Below are positions 1 through 6,638 of a stretch of 13,993 nt of DNA, piece after piece. The notes beneath the pieces are model-generated. The model was not told where the DNA came from and did not search any database. It saw only the letters and a list, made by a program, of their open reading frames with translations. The stretch covers positions 1 through 13,993 of the forward strand of contig JAGCGE010000040.1 in NCBI GenBank assembly GCA_017649745.1. Direction: 5' to 3'. Numbering within the stretch: the stretch's first letter is position 1; the number at the start of each line of letters is the position of its first letter. The position numbers were made by a program, and so were the translations under genes. The DNA comes from Clostridiales bacterium. GTDB taxonomy: Bacteria > Bacillota_A > Clostridia > Saccharofermentanales > Saccharofermentanaceae.

Positions 1-53
1 ATCTTTGTTCCGCCAATATCCAAACATACGGAATACTTTTCAGACTTAGCCAT
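1..53 (-). CDS. ROK-family sugar kinase, N-terminal fragment (runs off the window)
   Basis: Only the first 17 codons are in the window: the minus-strand reading starts at ATG 53-51 and gives MAKSEKYSVCLDIGGTK. The DIGGTK phosphate-binding motif right at the N-terminus is the hallmark of ROK (repressor/ORF/kinase) proteins such as glucokinase. A DNA-binding ROK repressor would carry a helix-turn-helix domain before this motif, so a cytoplasmic sugar kinase is the better reading. A very strong ribosome binding site (AAGGAGG) lies in the 14 nt between the clpX stop codon and this start, so the gene is probably co-transcribed with clpX. The sugar substrate cannot be judged from this fragment. Confidence 0.72.
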   Translation of the reverse strand, partial: MAKSEKYSVCLDIGGTK

Positions 54-67
54 GGATTACCTCCTTT

Positions 68-1396
68 TTAAGCACCTATCATGCCGGGCTTAGCTTTACC
101 AGTCCCCTCATCTTTAGCAGAACCTACTGCTGCACCCTTTTTCTTCTTAAGGATAAGCTCAGGTTCTTTCTTATCAGTAATACACTCTTTCGAGATGATG
201 CACTTAGATACATCTTTTCGAGAAGGAATATCATACATGATATCTCTCATGACAGCTTCGATAATGGATCTTAATCCTCTAGCACCTGTCTTAAGCTCGA
301 TAGCCTTCTTAGCGATCTCAGTAGCAGCTTCATCTGTAAACTCAAGTTCAACTCCGTCAAGCTTAAGCATCTTCTTATACTGCTTGAAAAGAGCATTCTT
401 AGGTTCCTTGAGGATCGATACGAGTGAAGCTTCATCAAGCTTATCAAGAGCTACTACAACAGGAACACGTCCCATAAACTCAGGAATAAGACCGAACTTC
501 ATGAGATCCTGAGGAAGAACATCATGGAAATGAGCACCGGAGAATATATCCTGCTTGGACTGAACCTCAACACCGAAGCCGTATGACTTAACTGCAGTTC
601 TGTCTGTAATGATCTTCTCGAGACCGTCGAAAGCACCGCCGCAGATAAAGAGGATATTAGTTGTATCGATCTGGATACACTCTTCGTTAGGATGCTTTCT
701 TCCACCCTTAGGAGGTACTGAAGCAATAGTACTCTCAAGGATCTTAAGAAGTGCCTGCTGAACGCCCTCACCGCTTACATCACGTGTGATGGATACGTTC
801 TCTGATTTCTTGGAGATCTTATCGATCTCATCGATATATATGATACCTGTCTGAGCACGATCGATATCGTAATCAGCAGCCATGATCAACTTAAGAAGGA
901 TATTCTCAACATCTTCACCTACATAACCTGCTTCAGTAAGAGATGTAGCATCAGCAACAGCAAAAGGTACATCGAGGATCCTTGCAAGTGTCTGAGCGAT
1001 ATATGTCTTACCGCATCCTGTAGGACCTAAAAGAAGGATATTACTCTTCTGAACCTCAACATCATCCAACGGATCAGCATCTGCGAAAACTCTCTTGTAG
1101 TGGTTATATACTGCAACTGAAAGAGAGATCTTAGCATCATCCTGGCCTACAACATACTGATCAAGCTTCTCCTTGATCTCCTTAGGAGTGATGAGCTTAC
1201 TCGGTCTGGATCTTCTGATCTTATCTCTCTTCTGCATTCTCTCTTCTTCGGTAATGATACCGTGAGCCGTCTTGATACAGTCAATACAGATGTAGCAATT
1301 AACTCCCGAGAACAACCTCGGTACTTCATATTCCGATCTTCCGCAGAAAGAGCAAGTTAAAATCTCAGGTCTGTTTCCATCAAATGTGTCGGACAT
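68..1396 (-). CDS. clpX: ClpX, ATP-binding unfoldase subunit of the Clp protease
   Basis: This 442-residue AAA+ protein unfolds tagged substrates and feeds them to ClpP in the cytoplasm. It has the N-terminal zinc-binding domain with C15, C18, C37 and C40, Walker A GPTGCGKT (124-131), the GYVG pore loop (157-160), Walker B IIYIDE (185-190), an RKH pore element (233-235), PEFMGR with the arginine finger (305-310) and sensor 2 GARGLR (371-376). The start is supported by AAGGAG six bases upstream. The ClpP-docking tripeptide, IGF in most ClpX proteins, reads YGF here (272-274). A short Lys/Gly/Ala-rich tail follows the conserved C-terminal domain (about 417-442). The gene lies between a terminator after tig and a ROK kinase start 14 nt downstream; no clpP is adjacent. 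Family assignment is certain; ClpP partnership is inferred from the family. Confidence 0.98.
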   Translation of the reverse strand: MSDTFDGNRPEILTCSFCGRSEYEVPRLFSGVNCYICIDCIKTAHGIITEEERMQKRDKIRRSRPSKLITPKEIKEKLDQYVVGQDDAKISLSVAVYNHYKRVFADADPLDDVEVQKSNILLLGPTGCGKTYIAQTLARILDVPFAVADATSLTEAGYVGEDVENILLKLIMAADYDIDRAQTGIIYIDEIDKISKKSENVSITRDVSGEGVQQALLKILESTIASVPPKGGRKHPNEECIQIDTTNILFICGGAFDGLEKIITDRTAVKSYGFGVEVQSKQDIFSGAHFHDVLPQDLMKFGLIPEFMGRVPVVVALDKLDEASLVSILKEPKNALFKQYKKMLKLDGVELEFTDEAATEIAKKAIELKTGARGLRSIIEAVMRDIMYDIPSRKDVSKCIISKECITDKKEPELILKKKKGAAVGSAKDEGTGKAKPGMIGA

Positions 1397-1427
1397 AATT
1401 ATCTCCTTATTCTCATATAGTCATAGT

Positions 1428-1436
1428 ATTTTATCA
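1428..1436 (-). promoter_or_regulatory. Possible extended -10 element for clpX
   Basis: The minus strand reads TGATAAAAT here, an extended -10-like element about 30 bases upstream of the clpX start and downstream of the tig terminator. I see no convincing -35 box at normal spacing, and neighbouring A/T-rich hexamers (TACTAT, TATGAT) are alternatives. I see no CIRCE or CtsR-type operator in this gap. Confidence 0.3.
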
Positions 1437-1464
1437 TAAAAATAAATAAATACTATTAATAGGC

Positions 1465-1495
1465 AAAAAAATACGGCGGGTGTTACCCGCCGTAT
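1465..1495 (-). terminator. Rho-independent terminator after tig
   Basis: An 11-bp perfect inverted repeat (1471-1481 with 1485-1495, core GGCGGGT/ACCCGCC) has a 3-nt loop and is followed on the minus strand by a run of seven T (1471-1465). It begins 13 nt after the tig stop codon, so clpX probably needs its own promoter or read-through. Confidence 0.93.
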
Positions 1496-1508
1496 GAATT
1501 GATCTGAA

Positions 1509-2966
1509 TTACTCTTCAGAAGCTTCCTCAGTCTTCTTTGTAGACTTCTTAGCTGTTGTCTTCTTTGTTGTCTTCTTCTCTTCAGACTCCTCAGCGTCAT
1601 CAGCCTTCTTTGTTGTCTTCTTAGCAGTTGTCTTCTTAGCTGCAGGCTTCTTCTCAGCCTTCTTCTCTGTGTCTTCAGCCTTAGGTTCTGTCTTAACAGC
1701 CTTCTCAGCAAGAGCCTCAACTGTCTTTCTTGTGATGATGGACTCCTTCAAGTACTCGCTGTTCTTACCGATAGCATTCTCAACATCTTCTTTCTTCATG
1801 TTGTATGCCTTAGCGATTGTCTCGAGCTCGTTGTTGTAATCATCATCAGTAGCCTCGATCTTCATCTCCTTGGAGATAGCCTCGAGTACGAGATTACCCT
1901 TAACACGAACCTTAGCCATTGGCTTCATGGACTCTCTGAACTCATCGATTGTCTGACCAACATACTTGAGGTACATATCAAGCTCGATGCCCTGCTGGCT
2001 CATAGAAGAAGCCTGCTGCTGAACCATCTGCTCAACTTCTGTATCGATCATGCAATCAGGAACCTCAACCTCTGCATTGTCAGAAACAACTCTTACTACT
2101 TCGTTCTCGAAAGCATTCTTAGCTTCCTTCTGAGCTCTCTCTACCTGCTTAGCCTTGATGTCTGACTTAAGCTCATCAAGTGTATCGAACTCTGAAACGT
2201 CCTTAGCGAACTCATCATCAAGCTCAGGAAGCTTCTCAGCCTTGATAGCGTGGATCTTTACATTGAATGTAGCATTAGCACCCTTAAGCTCTTCTGCATG
2301 ATACTCATCTGGGAACTTAACATCGATAGCGAACTCCTCATCGATGTTGTGACCGATGATCTGCTCTTCGAAACCAGGGATGAATGAATGGGAACCGATC
2401 TTAAGGCTGTAGCCTTCACCCTTACCGCCTTCGAAAGCAACACCGTCCTTGAATCCTTCGTAATCGATAACAACTGTATCGCCGTCTTCTACTGCACGAT
2501 CAGAGATCTCTTCCTGAGAAGCATTTCTCTTAAGCATAGCCTGAAGCTCGTTATCTACAGACTCGTCATTTACCTCACGCTCGGAGTAAGGAACCTCAAC
2601 GCCCTCGTACTGACCAAGCTTAACATCAGGCTTAACTGTAACCTGAAGTGTGTACTTCATGCCGTTCTCGTTGATCTCCTGGATGTCGATGCTAGGACGG
2701 GAAACAACCTGAAGGTCATGCTCCTTGATAGCTTCAACGTAAGCTGGACTAGCAATAGAATCAATAGCATCATCGTAAAGAACGCCTTCACCATAGTACT
2801 GAAGCACTAACTGATAAGGAACCTTTCCCTTTCTGAATCCAGGAACCTGGAACTTCTTCTTATTCTTCTCGTAAGATTTCTTAAGGCCAGCTTCGAATTC
2901 TTCTCTTGTAGCCTCAAGGGAAATAACAACTACGCTGTTTTCCTTCTTCTCGATTGTAGATGCCAT
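1509..2966 (-). CDS. tig: Trigger factor, ribosome-associated chaperone / prolyl isomerase
   Basis: Trigger factor binds the ribosomal exit tunnel and assists folding of nascent chains. The 485-residue product shows the N-terminal ribosome-binding domain with the signature GFRKGKVP (43-50), an FKBP-type prolyl isomerase domain (about 155-242, with VIDYEGFKDGVAFEGG and PGFEEQIIG), and a helical C-terminal chaperone domain (to about 425). I chose the ATG at 2966 over the in-frame ATG at 2981 because the upstream one is embedded in the Shine-Dalgarno GGAGG, which sits 8 nt before the 2966 start. Typical family length is about 425-435; the extra 428-485 is a low-complexity Lys/Thr/Ala/Glu tail with repeated KKTTAKK-like units, probably disordered. 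It has its own promoter and terminator. Identity is certain; the role of the tail is unknown. Confidence 0.97.
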   Translation of the reverse strand: MASTIEKKENSVVVISLEATREEFEAGLKKSYEKNKKKFQVPGFRKGKVPYQLVLQYYGEGVLYDDAIDSIASPAYVEAIKEHDLQVVSRPSIDIQEINENGMKYTLQVTVKPDVKLGQYEGVEVPYSEREVNDESVDNELQAMLKRNASQEEISDRAVEDGDTVVIDYEGFKDGVAFEGGKGEGYSLKIGSHSFIPGFEEQIIGHNIDEEFAIDVKFPDEYHAEELKGANATFNVKIHAIKAEKLPELDDEFAKDVSEFDTLDELKSDIKAKQVERAQKEAKNAFENEVVRVVSDNAEVEVPDCMIDTEVEQMVQQQASSMSQQGIELDMYLKYVGQTIDEFRESMKPMAKVRVKGNLVLEAISKEMKIEATDDDYNNELETIAKAYNMKKEDVENAIGKNSEYLKESIITRKTVEALAEKAVKTEPKAEDTEKKAEKKPAAKKTTAKKTTKKADDAEESEEKKTTKKTTAKKSTKKTEEASEE

Positions 2967-3021
2967 GATGACGTCCTCCATATATTTATATTATTTAATT
3001 ACTAAAATTGTTAGCCGAAAA

Positions 3022-3050
3022 ATTGTAGCACAGTACAAAAAATAAAGCAA
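3022..3050 (-). promoter_or_regulatory. Promoter of tig
   Basis: On the minus strand there is a -35-like TTGCTT (3050-3045), a 17-nt spacer and a -10 TACAAT (3027-3022) preceded by TGC, giving an extended -10. This places transcription start near 3015, about 50 nt before the tig start codon, and after the tRNA terminator. Confidence 0.65.
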
Positions 3051-3062
3051 ATTATATATCTG

Positions 3063-3099
3063 AAAAAATAAAGGAATGCCTTAAATTAAAGCATTCCTT
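3063..3099 (-). terminator. Rho-independent terminator after tRNA-Arg
   Basis: A 9-bp inverted repeat (3071-3079 with 3091-3099, AAGGAATGC/GCATTCCTT) with an 11-nt loop is followed on the minus strand by TATTTTTT. It starts 5 nt beyond the CCA end of the tRNA, as expected for the end of a short tRNA transcript. Confidence 0.8.
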
Positions 3100-3104
3100 A
3101 TAAA

Positions 3105-3181
3105 TGGCGCGCCTGGCAGAGATCGAATCCACAACCTTCTGATCCGTAGTCAGACACTCTATCCAGTTGAGCTACAGGCGC
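3105..3181 (-). tRNA. tRNA-Arg (anticodon ACG)
   Basis: A complete 77-nt cloverleaf folds on the minus strand. The acceptor stem is GCGCCTG/CAGGCGC with discriminator G and an encoded CCA. The D arm is GCTC/GAGT, the anticodon stem TCTGA/TCAGA with loop CTACGGA, the variable loop 5 nt, and the T arm GTGGA-TTCGATC-TCTGC, which contains two G.U pairs. The anticodon ACG is normally modified to ICG by TadA and reads CGU, CGC and CGA arginine codons. It stands alone, with its own promoter and terminator. Confidence 0.96.
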
Positions 3182-3196
3182 ATATGAACGGAAATT

Positions 3197-3225
3197 ATAA
3201 TAATACACACCCTTCATTCTGTCAA
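3197..3225 (-). promoter_or_regulatory. Promoter of tRNA-Arg
   Basis: A perfect -35 TTGACA (3225-3220) is followed after 17 nt by a -10 TATTAT (3202-3197) on the minus strand, with the tRNA 5' end 16 nt further on. This is the best consensus promoter in the window, as usual for a stable RNA gene. Confidence 0.8.
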
Positions 3226-3246
3226 CAACAAATTATCAAGATGGTG

Positions 3247-3252
3247 TATAAT
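3247..3252 (+). promoter_or_regulatory. -10 element for the tyrosine phosphatase gene
   Basis: A consensus TATAAT lies 32 bases upstream of the plus-strand start codon at 3284. No good -35 is visible at 16-18 nt spacing. Upstream bases overlap the divergent tRNA promoter, so the two could interfere. Confidence 0.45.
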
Positions 3253-3283
3253 ACTTTTCGAAAAGAAATTCTAGGAGAAATCA

Positions 3284-4024
3284 ATGAGCAATTATGATGT
3301 GAATTCACAACTTGTGGGTTTTGAAGGACTTCTTAATGATAGAGAACTTGGCGGCATGCCTTTAAAGGATGGCAGAACCTTTAAGAAAGGCATTGCGATC
3401 AGATCAGACTCCCCTTCTGAACTCACGCCGGATCAGGCAAAGGCAGTTAGAGATTACGGAGTAACACAGGTTATCGACCTGAGATCTGAAGCCGAAGTCA
3501 GGAGATGCGGCAATCCATTCATCGATATGCCGGGAGTGAACTTCATCAACATTCCTCTTTTTCTTGGCGATCCTGACAAAGTCAAAGATCCTGTAATAGA
3601 TTTTTTGAGAACTCACAAACTCGGACATTTCTATATCTGGGTCATAACTGAACTTCCTGACAGACTCATAAGGGTTTTAAGACTTATCAAAGATAACGAA
3701 GGAATCACTTTGTATCACTGCTTGCACGGAAAGGACAGAACAGGAATCGTTACTGCTTTTCTATATCTTCTGGCAGGCGCATCACGTGAAGATATCATAA
3801 AGAATTATGCTAGTTCTTTCGAATTCATGAAGCCGATACTTATTCCGGCTATCGAGAATATCGAACCTGGTCTAAAGCACATCCTTAACAGTGACGCCGA
3901 AAATATGAATATCCTTCTTGATTATCTGGATGAACACTATGACGGAAATATTGAGTCATACCTCATCCAAAACGGCATGACAGAAGAAGAAATACGAGAA
4001 CTAAAAGAAAAGATCGTCGAGTGA
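3284..4024 (+). CDS. Tyrosine/lipid phosphatase of the Y_phosphatase3 (LipA-like) family
   Basis: The 246-residue product is a cysteine-dependent phosphatase. The P-loop HCLHGKDRTG (145-154) supplies the CX5R signature with nucleophile C146 and R152. The N-terminal part contains NDRELGG (18-24) and DLRSEAEV (65-72), both typical of the family that includes Listeria LipA, whose P-loop is closely similar. Lysine and aspartate inside the P-loop are compatible with phosphotyrosine and phosphoinositide activity in the family; the substrate here cannot be told. There is no signal peptide or membrane segment, so it is probably cytoplasmic, unlike secreted LipA. AGGAG lies about 6 nt before the start. 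It is the only plus-strand gene and is monocistronic, with a terminator overlapping its stop codon. Confidence 0.88.
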   Translation: MSNYDVNSQLVGFEGLLNDRELGGMPLKDGRTFKKGIAIRSDSPSELTPDQAKAVRDYGVTQVIDLRSEAEVRRCGNPFIDMPGVNFINIPLFLGDPDKVKDPVIDFLRTHKLGHFYIWVITELPDRLIRVLRLIKDNEGITLYHCLHGKDRTGIVTAFLYLLAGASREDIIKNYASSFEFMKPILIPAIENIEPGLKHILNSDAENMNILLDYLDEHYDGNIESYLIQNGMTEEEIRELKEKIVE

Positions 4025-4035
4025 CGATCTTTTTT
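4008..4035. terminator. Bidirectional terminator between convergent genes
   Basis: An inverted repeat AGATCGTC/GACGATCT (4011-4018 with 4023-4030) with a 4-nt loop extends by A-T pairs on both sides to about 11 bp. It ends in T-runs on both strands (TTTTTT on plus; TTTTCTTTT on minus). The phosphatase stop codon (4022-4024) lies inside the hairpin, and the minus-strand lipoprotein frame ends at 4038, so it serves both transcripts. Confidence 0.87.
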
Positions 4036-4037
4036 AC

Positions 4038-5378
4038 TTATGATATCTTCTCTATAGTTGCTGAAACAACGACTCCGTCTTCGACTTCATAATTCAGCAT
4101 ATAATCGTTAGATGATCCCTGATAAATAAGTTCATACTCACCGTAATCGATCATCGGGAACTTCATGAGGATCTTATCTTCCGGATCACCAAGTTGTATG
4201 TCACTTAGCGAATAACTTACCTCACTGTTCTTAACGAGCATGATCTTAACTAGCTCACCGCCATACCAATCTGAATCGTCATTATAATATGCTTCAAATA
4301 CAAGAAGGATACCTTTATATTGAAGTGTAAGACGTTTCTTCTCGAGTTCATTACCGTCAGCAGTTTATGCTGTATACGATTCAATGTCCTCTACTCTTAC
4401 ATTAAGAGGTCTCCCGAAAACTCTCTGAACTGCCGGATAATCATACTCTACACCACATCTGAATGTTTGGTTTTGAGATACGAGCAAAGAGATGACGCTA
4501 AGACCAATCTCCTGCGGGATATCATCGATGATGTCGATGGTACCGGAATCTTTTCTAAAAGCATAAACATGCCTTGAATAGTTCGGCTTATCAGATGATG
4601 ACGAGAAGACCTCCGGGATCTCATAATCGATATAAAATGCATTAAGACTACAGATCCTGTACTGCTCGCTCGTACTCTTGACCTTCTTATCATAGAAACT
4701 TATGGCATAATCTGCCTTAGCCTTGATGATCTCGTCAGAATAGATCTCCATTCCGGCTTTGTTCTTATAAAGTACTGCGATACCGTCAGCATTCTTATCA
4801 TCGAGCATATAGAAATAGTGCTCAATGTAGTTATATATCGATATCGAATTCATTACCCAATCATAGGAAAGATAAGCTGATCCGTTAGAATCGAGCGAAA
4901 GATAGATATATGAAGAATAATCATCTTTCTCGTAATCAAGCTGGACTGTCTTAACAGAACCATAAGGCTTAAATACTGATTCAAAATTTCCTGTCGGCGC
5001 ATTCTGACAGATCTTGTTATAGATCTTATCGAGATGTTCCTTATTGTCTTCATCATTCAGAAAATGAAACTTAGTGATCTTTCCATGATCATTGGAAAAA
5101 TCTGACAATATGGATATATACTCAGCAAAATACGAGAATGTGATGTTTTCTCTTTGGCTACTGGGAATAGCCTCAAACGATTCTGTAAGCTTATCATAAT
5201 CGTTAACCGAACTTACAAGCAGTCTTACAAGTTCAGGAGCAGATGTCTTATTACTTGTCGGATCGATCTTTGACTGGATCTTATCAACCAATGAACAACC
5301 CGCGAGACTCATGAGCAAAGCTACGACAAGCAATGCTGCAATAAATCTCCTTGCAGGTTGTACATTTCGTTCAAACAT
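4038..5378 (-). pseudogene. Secreted lipoprotein gene interrupted by an in-frame TAA
   Basis: The minus-strand frame starts at ATG 5378 (AAGGA 7 nt upstream, 2 nt after the rlmB stop). It encodes a lipoprotein signal peptide: positive N-region, hydrophobic core 12-25, lipobox LAGC with C28. The frame reads 337 residues to TAA at 4367-4365, then continues uninterrupted in the same frame for 108 more codons to TAA at 4040-4038. The codons after the stop look fully coding, and the residues on either side read as one domain: an upstream part with EYDYPAVQRVFGRP and a downstream part with LTLQYKGILLVFEAYY and SLSDIQLGDPEDKILMKFP. That pattern resembles small alpha/beta lipoprotein repeats in which a GD..D.. 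helix follows a strand pair. I do not recognise a named function. Either this is a nonsense-mutated gene, a base error, or a truncated but working 337-residue protein; the downstream part has an ATG at 4241 but no good ribosome binding site. It is the last gene of the cysS operon. Confidence 0.75.
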
Positions 5379-5380
5379 AA

Positions 5381-6220
5381 TCAATTCCTTCTCTGTTTTG
5401 CCGCCTCGAAAACGACTATACCGCATGCAACGGCAGCATTCAGACTATTAACGTGACCTGTCATAGGTATTGAAACGAGGAAGTCACAGCACTTTTTGAC
5501 TGAATCTCTCATTCCTTCACCTTCACTGCCGATAACTATGACCATGGCACCCTTGAAATCAGCCTTATCAAGGTCAACACTTGCTTCCGCATCAGTACCG
5601 CAAACCCAGAAACCGTCATCCTTAAGATCCCTTAATGTCTGAGAAAGGTTAGTTACTCTCGATACAGGCACATATTCGATCGCACCTGCAGAAGCTTTAG
5701 CAACAACTGAGTCAAGACCGATGGATCTGTGTTTAGGGATAATGACACCATCAACGCCAAGTGCGTCAGATATACGTAGGACAGATCCGAGATTATACGC
5801 ATCTTTAAGCTCATCCAAAGCAACGATAAGAGGCTGTCTTCCCTCTTCTCTAACCTTAGCAATGATCTCGTCAAGATCTGCATACTCGTGACTAGCAACA
5901 GAAGCTATAACACCCTGATGGTTATGAGTCTGGCTCATCCTGTCAAGAACCTGACGATTGGATCTGATAACAGTGATCTTACGCTCCTTCGCGATCTGCA
6001 GTATCTTCTGAAGATGGCTCTCCAAAGGCTTACCATCAGAAGGTTCCAAGATCCAGAGCTTGTTAAACTCTCTGCCGGATCTTAATGCTTCCATGACCGA
6101 GTTCTTACCCTCGAGTCTGTCAGGAGACGGCTCGTTTACAGAAGGAGCCTGTTCCTCCTTAAAGTCGTTACCCTTATATGGTCTAGCCTTTTTACGATCA
6201 TTTCCTCTTCTATCATTCAT
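5381..6220 (-). CDS. rlmB: 23S rRNA 2'-O-ribose methyltransferase, SpoU/TrmH family (RlmB-like)
   Basis: The product (279 residues from the ATG at 6220) is a SPOUT methyltransferase that methylates a ribose in 23S rRNA (G2251 in E. coli) using S-adenosylmethionine. A basic, probably disordered leader (1-30) precedes the substrate-binding domain beginning at EGKNSVMEAL (37-46). The trefoil-knot catalytic domain carries motif 1 NLGSVLR (143-149), motif 2 IGSEGEGM (230-237) and motif 3 IPMTGHVNSLNAAVA (251-265). In-frame ATGs also exist at 6250 and 6238, but these lie inside mrnC. The 6220 start has GAGGG upstream at about 11 nt spacing and begins 4 nt after the mrnC stop, so I prefer it. The order cysS-mrnC-rlmB is a familiar Firmicute arrangement. 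A related SpoU enzyme with another target is possible. Confidence 0.9.
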   Translation of the reverse strand: MNDRRGNDRKKARPYKGNDFKEEQAPSVNEPSPDRLEGKNSVMEALRSGREFNKLWILEPSDGKPLESHLQKILQIAKERKITVIRSNRQVLDRMSQTHNHQGVIASVASHEYADLDEIIAKVREEGRQPLIVALDELKDAYNLGSVLRISDALGVDGVIIPKHRSIGLDSVVAKASAGAIEYVPVSRVTNLSQTLRDLKDDGFWVCGTDAEASVDLDKADFKGAMVIVIGSEGEGMRDSVKKCCDFLVSIPMTGHVNSLNAAVACGIVVFEAAKQRRN

Positions 6221-6224
6221 CGGA

Positions 6225-6638
6225 TCATTTACCCTCATCTTTATTATCAAGATAATCGAAAACCTTATTGATTATGTAATCCATGCGAGCTTCCTGATTA
6301 TCAAGGAACAGATAACCCAAAAGTGTCTCAAATCCGGTAGCATACATATAATCTGCAGGACTTGCATTCTTAGCCATACTTCCCGGATTGGAATTCTTAC
6401 CTCTCCTGAAGTAATTCTGCTCTGTCTCAGTAAGTTCATCCATTATGTTTCTAATAGCATCAGCCTGAGCTTCAGCACAAACATACTTGATGGTCTTCTT
6501 ATGCATAACACCCGATTTATTGGAATAATGTTCGGCAACCCAGCATCTGGCATAAAGATCATATACAGCATCGCCAACATAAGCCAAAACTGATGGTGAC
6601 ACTTCGCGAAGGTCACCTGCAAAATAAGGTATTATCAT
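6225..6638 (-). CDS. mrnC: Mini-ribonuclease III (MrnC)
   Basis: A 137-residue RNase III catalytic domain without a double-stranded-RNA-binding domain, the hallmark of mini-RNase III. In Bacillus the enzyme trims 23S rRNA precursors in the cytoplasm. Visible signatures are LAYVGDAVYDLYAR (18-31) with the metal-binding Asp (D23), RRGKNSN (78-84), and DYMYATGFETLLGYL (96-110) with E104. The start codon overlaps the cysS stop as ATGA, with GGTGGAG inside the end of cysS as ribosome binding site, so the two genes are translationally coupled. Length and motifs agree with the family throughout. Confidence 0.95.
   Translation of the reverse strand: MIIPYFAGDLREVSPSVLAYVGDAVYDLYARCWVAEHYSNKSGVMHKKTIKYVCAEAQADAIRNIMDELTETEQNYFRRGKNSNPGSMAKNASPADYMYATGFETLLGYLFLDNQEARMDYIINKVFDYLDNKDEGK

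Noticed and set aside
1512..1700. Short tandem DNA repeats that might be CRISPR-like or a mobile repeat
   Set aside because: The repetition is imperfect AAG/ACA/GCA codon repetition encoding the Lys/Thr/Ala tail of trigger factor; there are no spacers.
2964..2981. Upstream ATG of tig at 2981
   Set aside because: This ATG lies within the sequence ATGGAGGA that supplies the Shine-Dalgarno for the ATG at 2966; trigger factors begin directly with the ribosome-binding domain.
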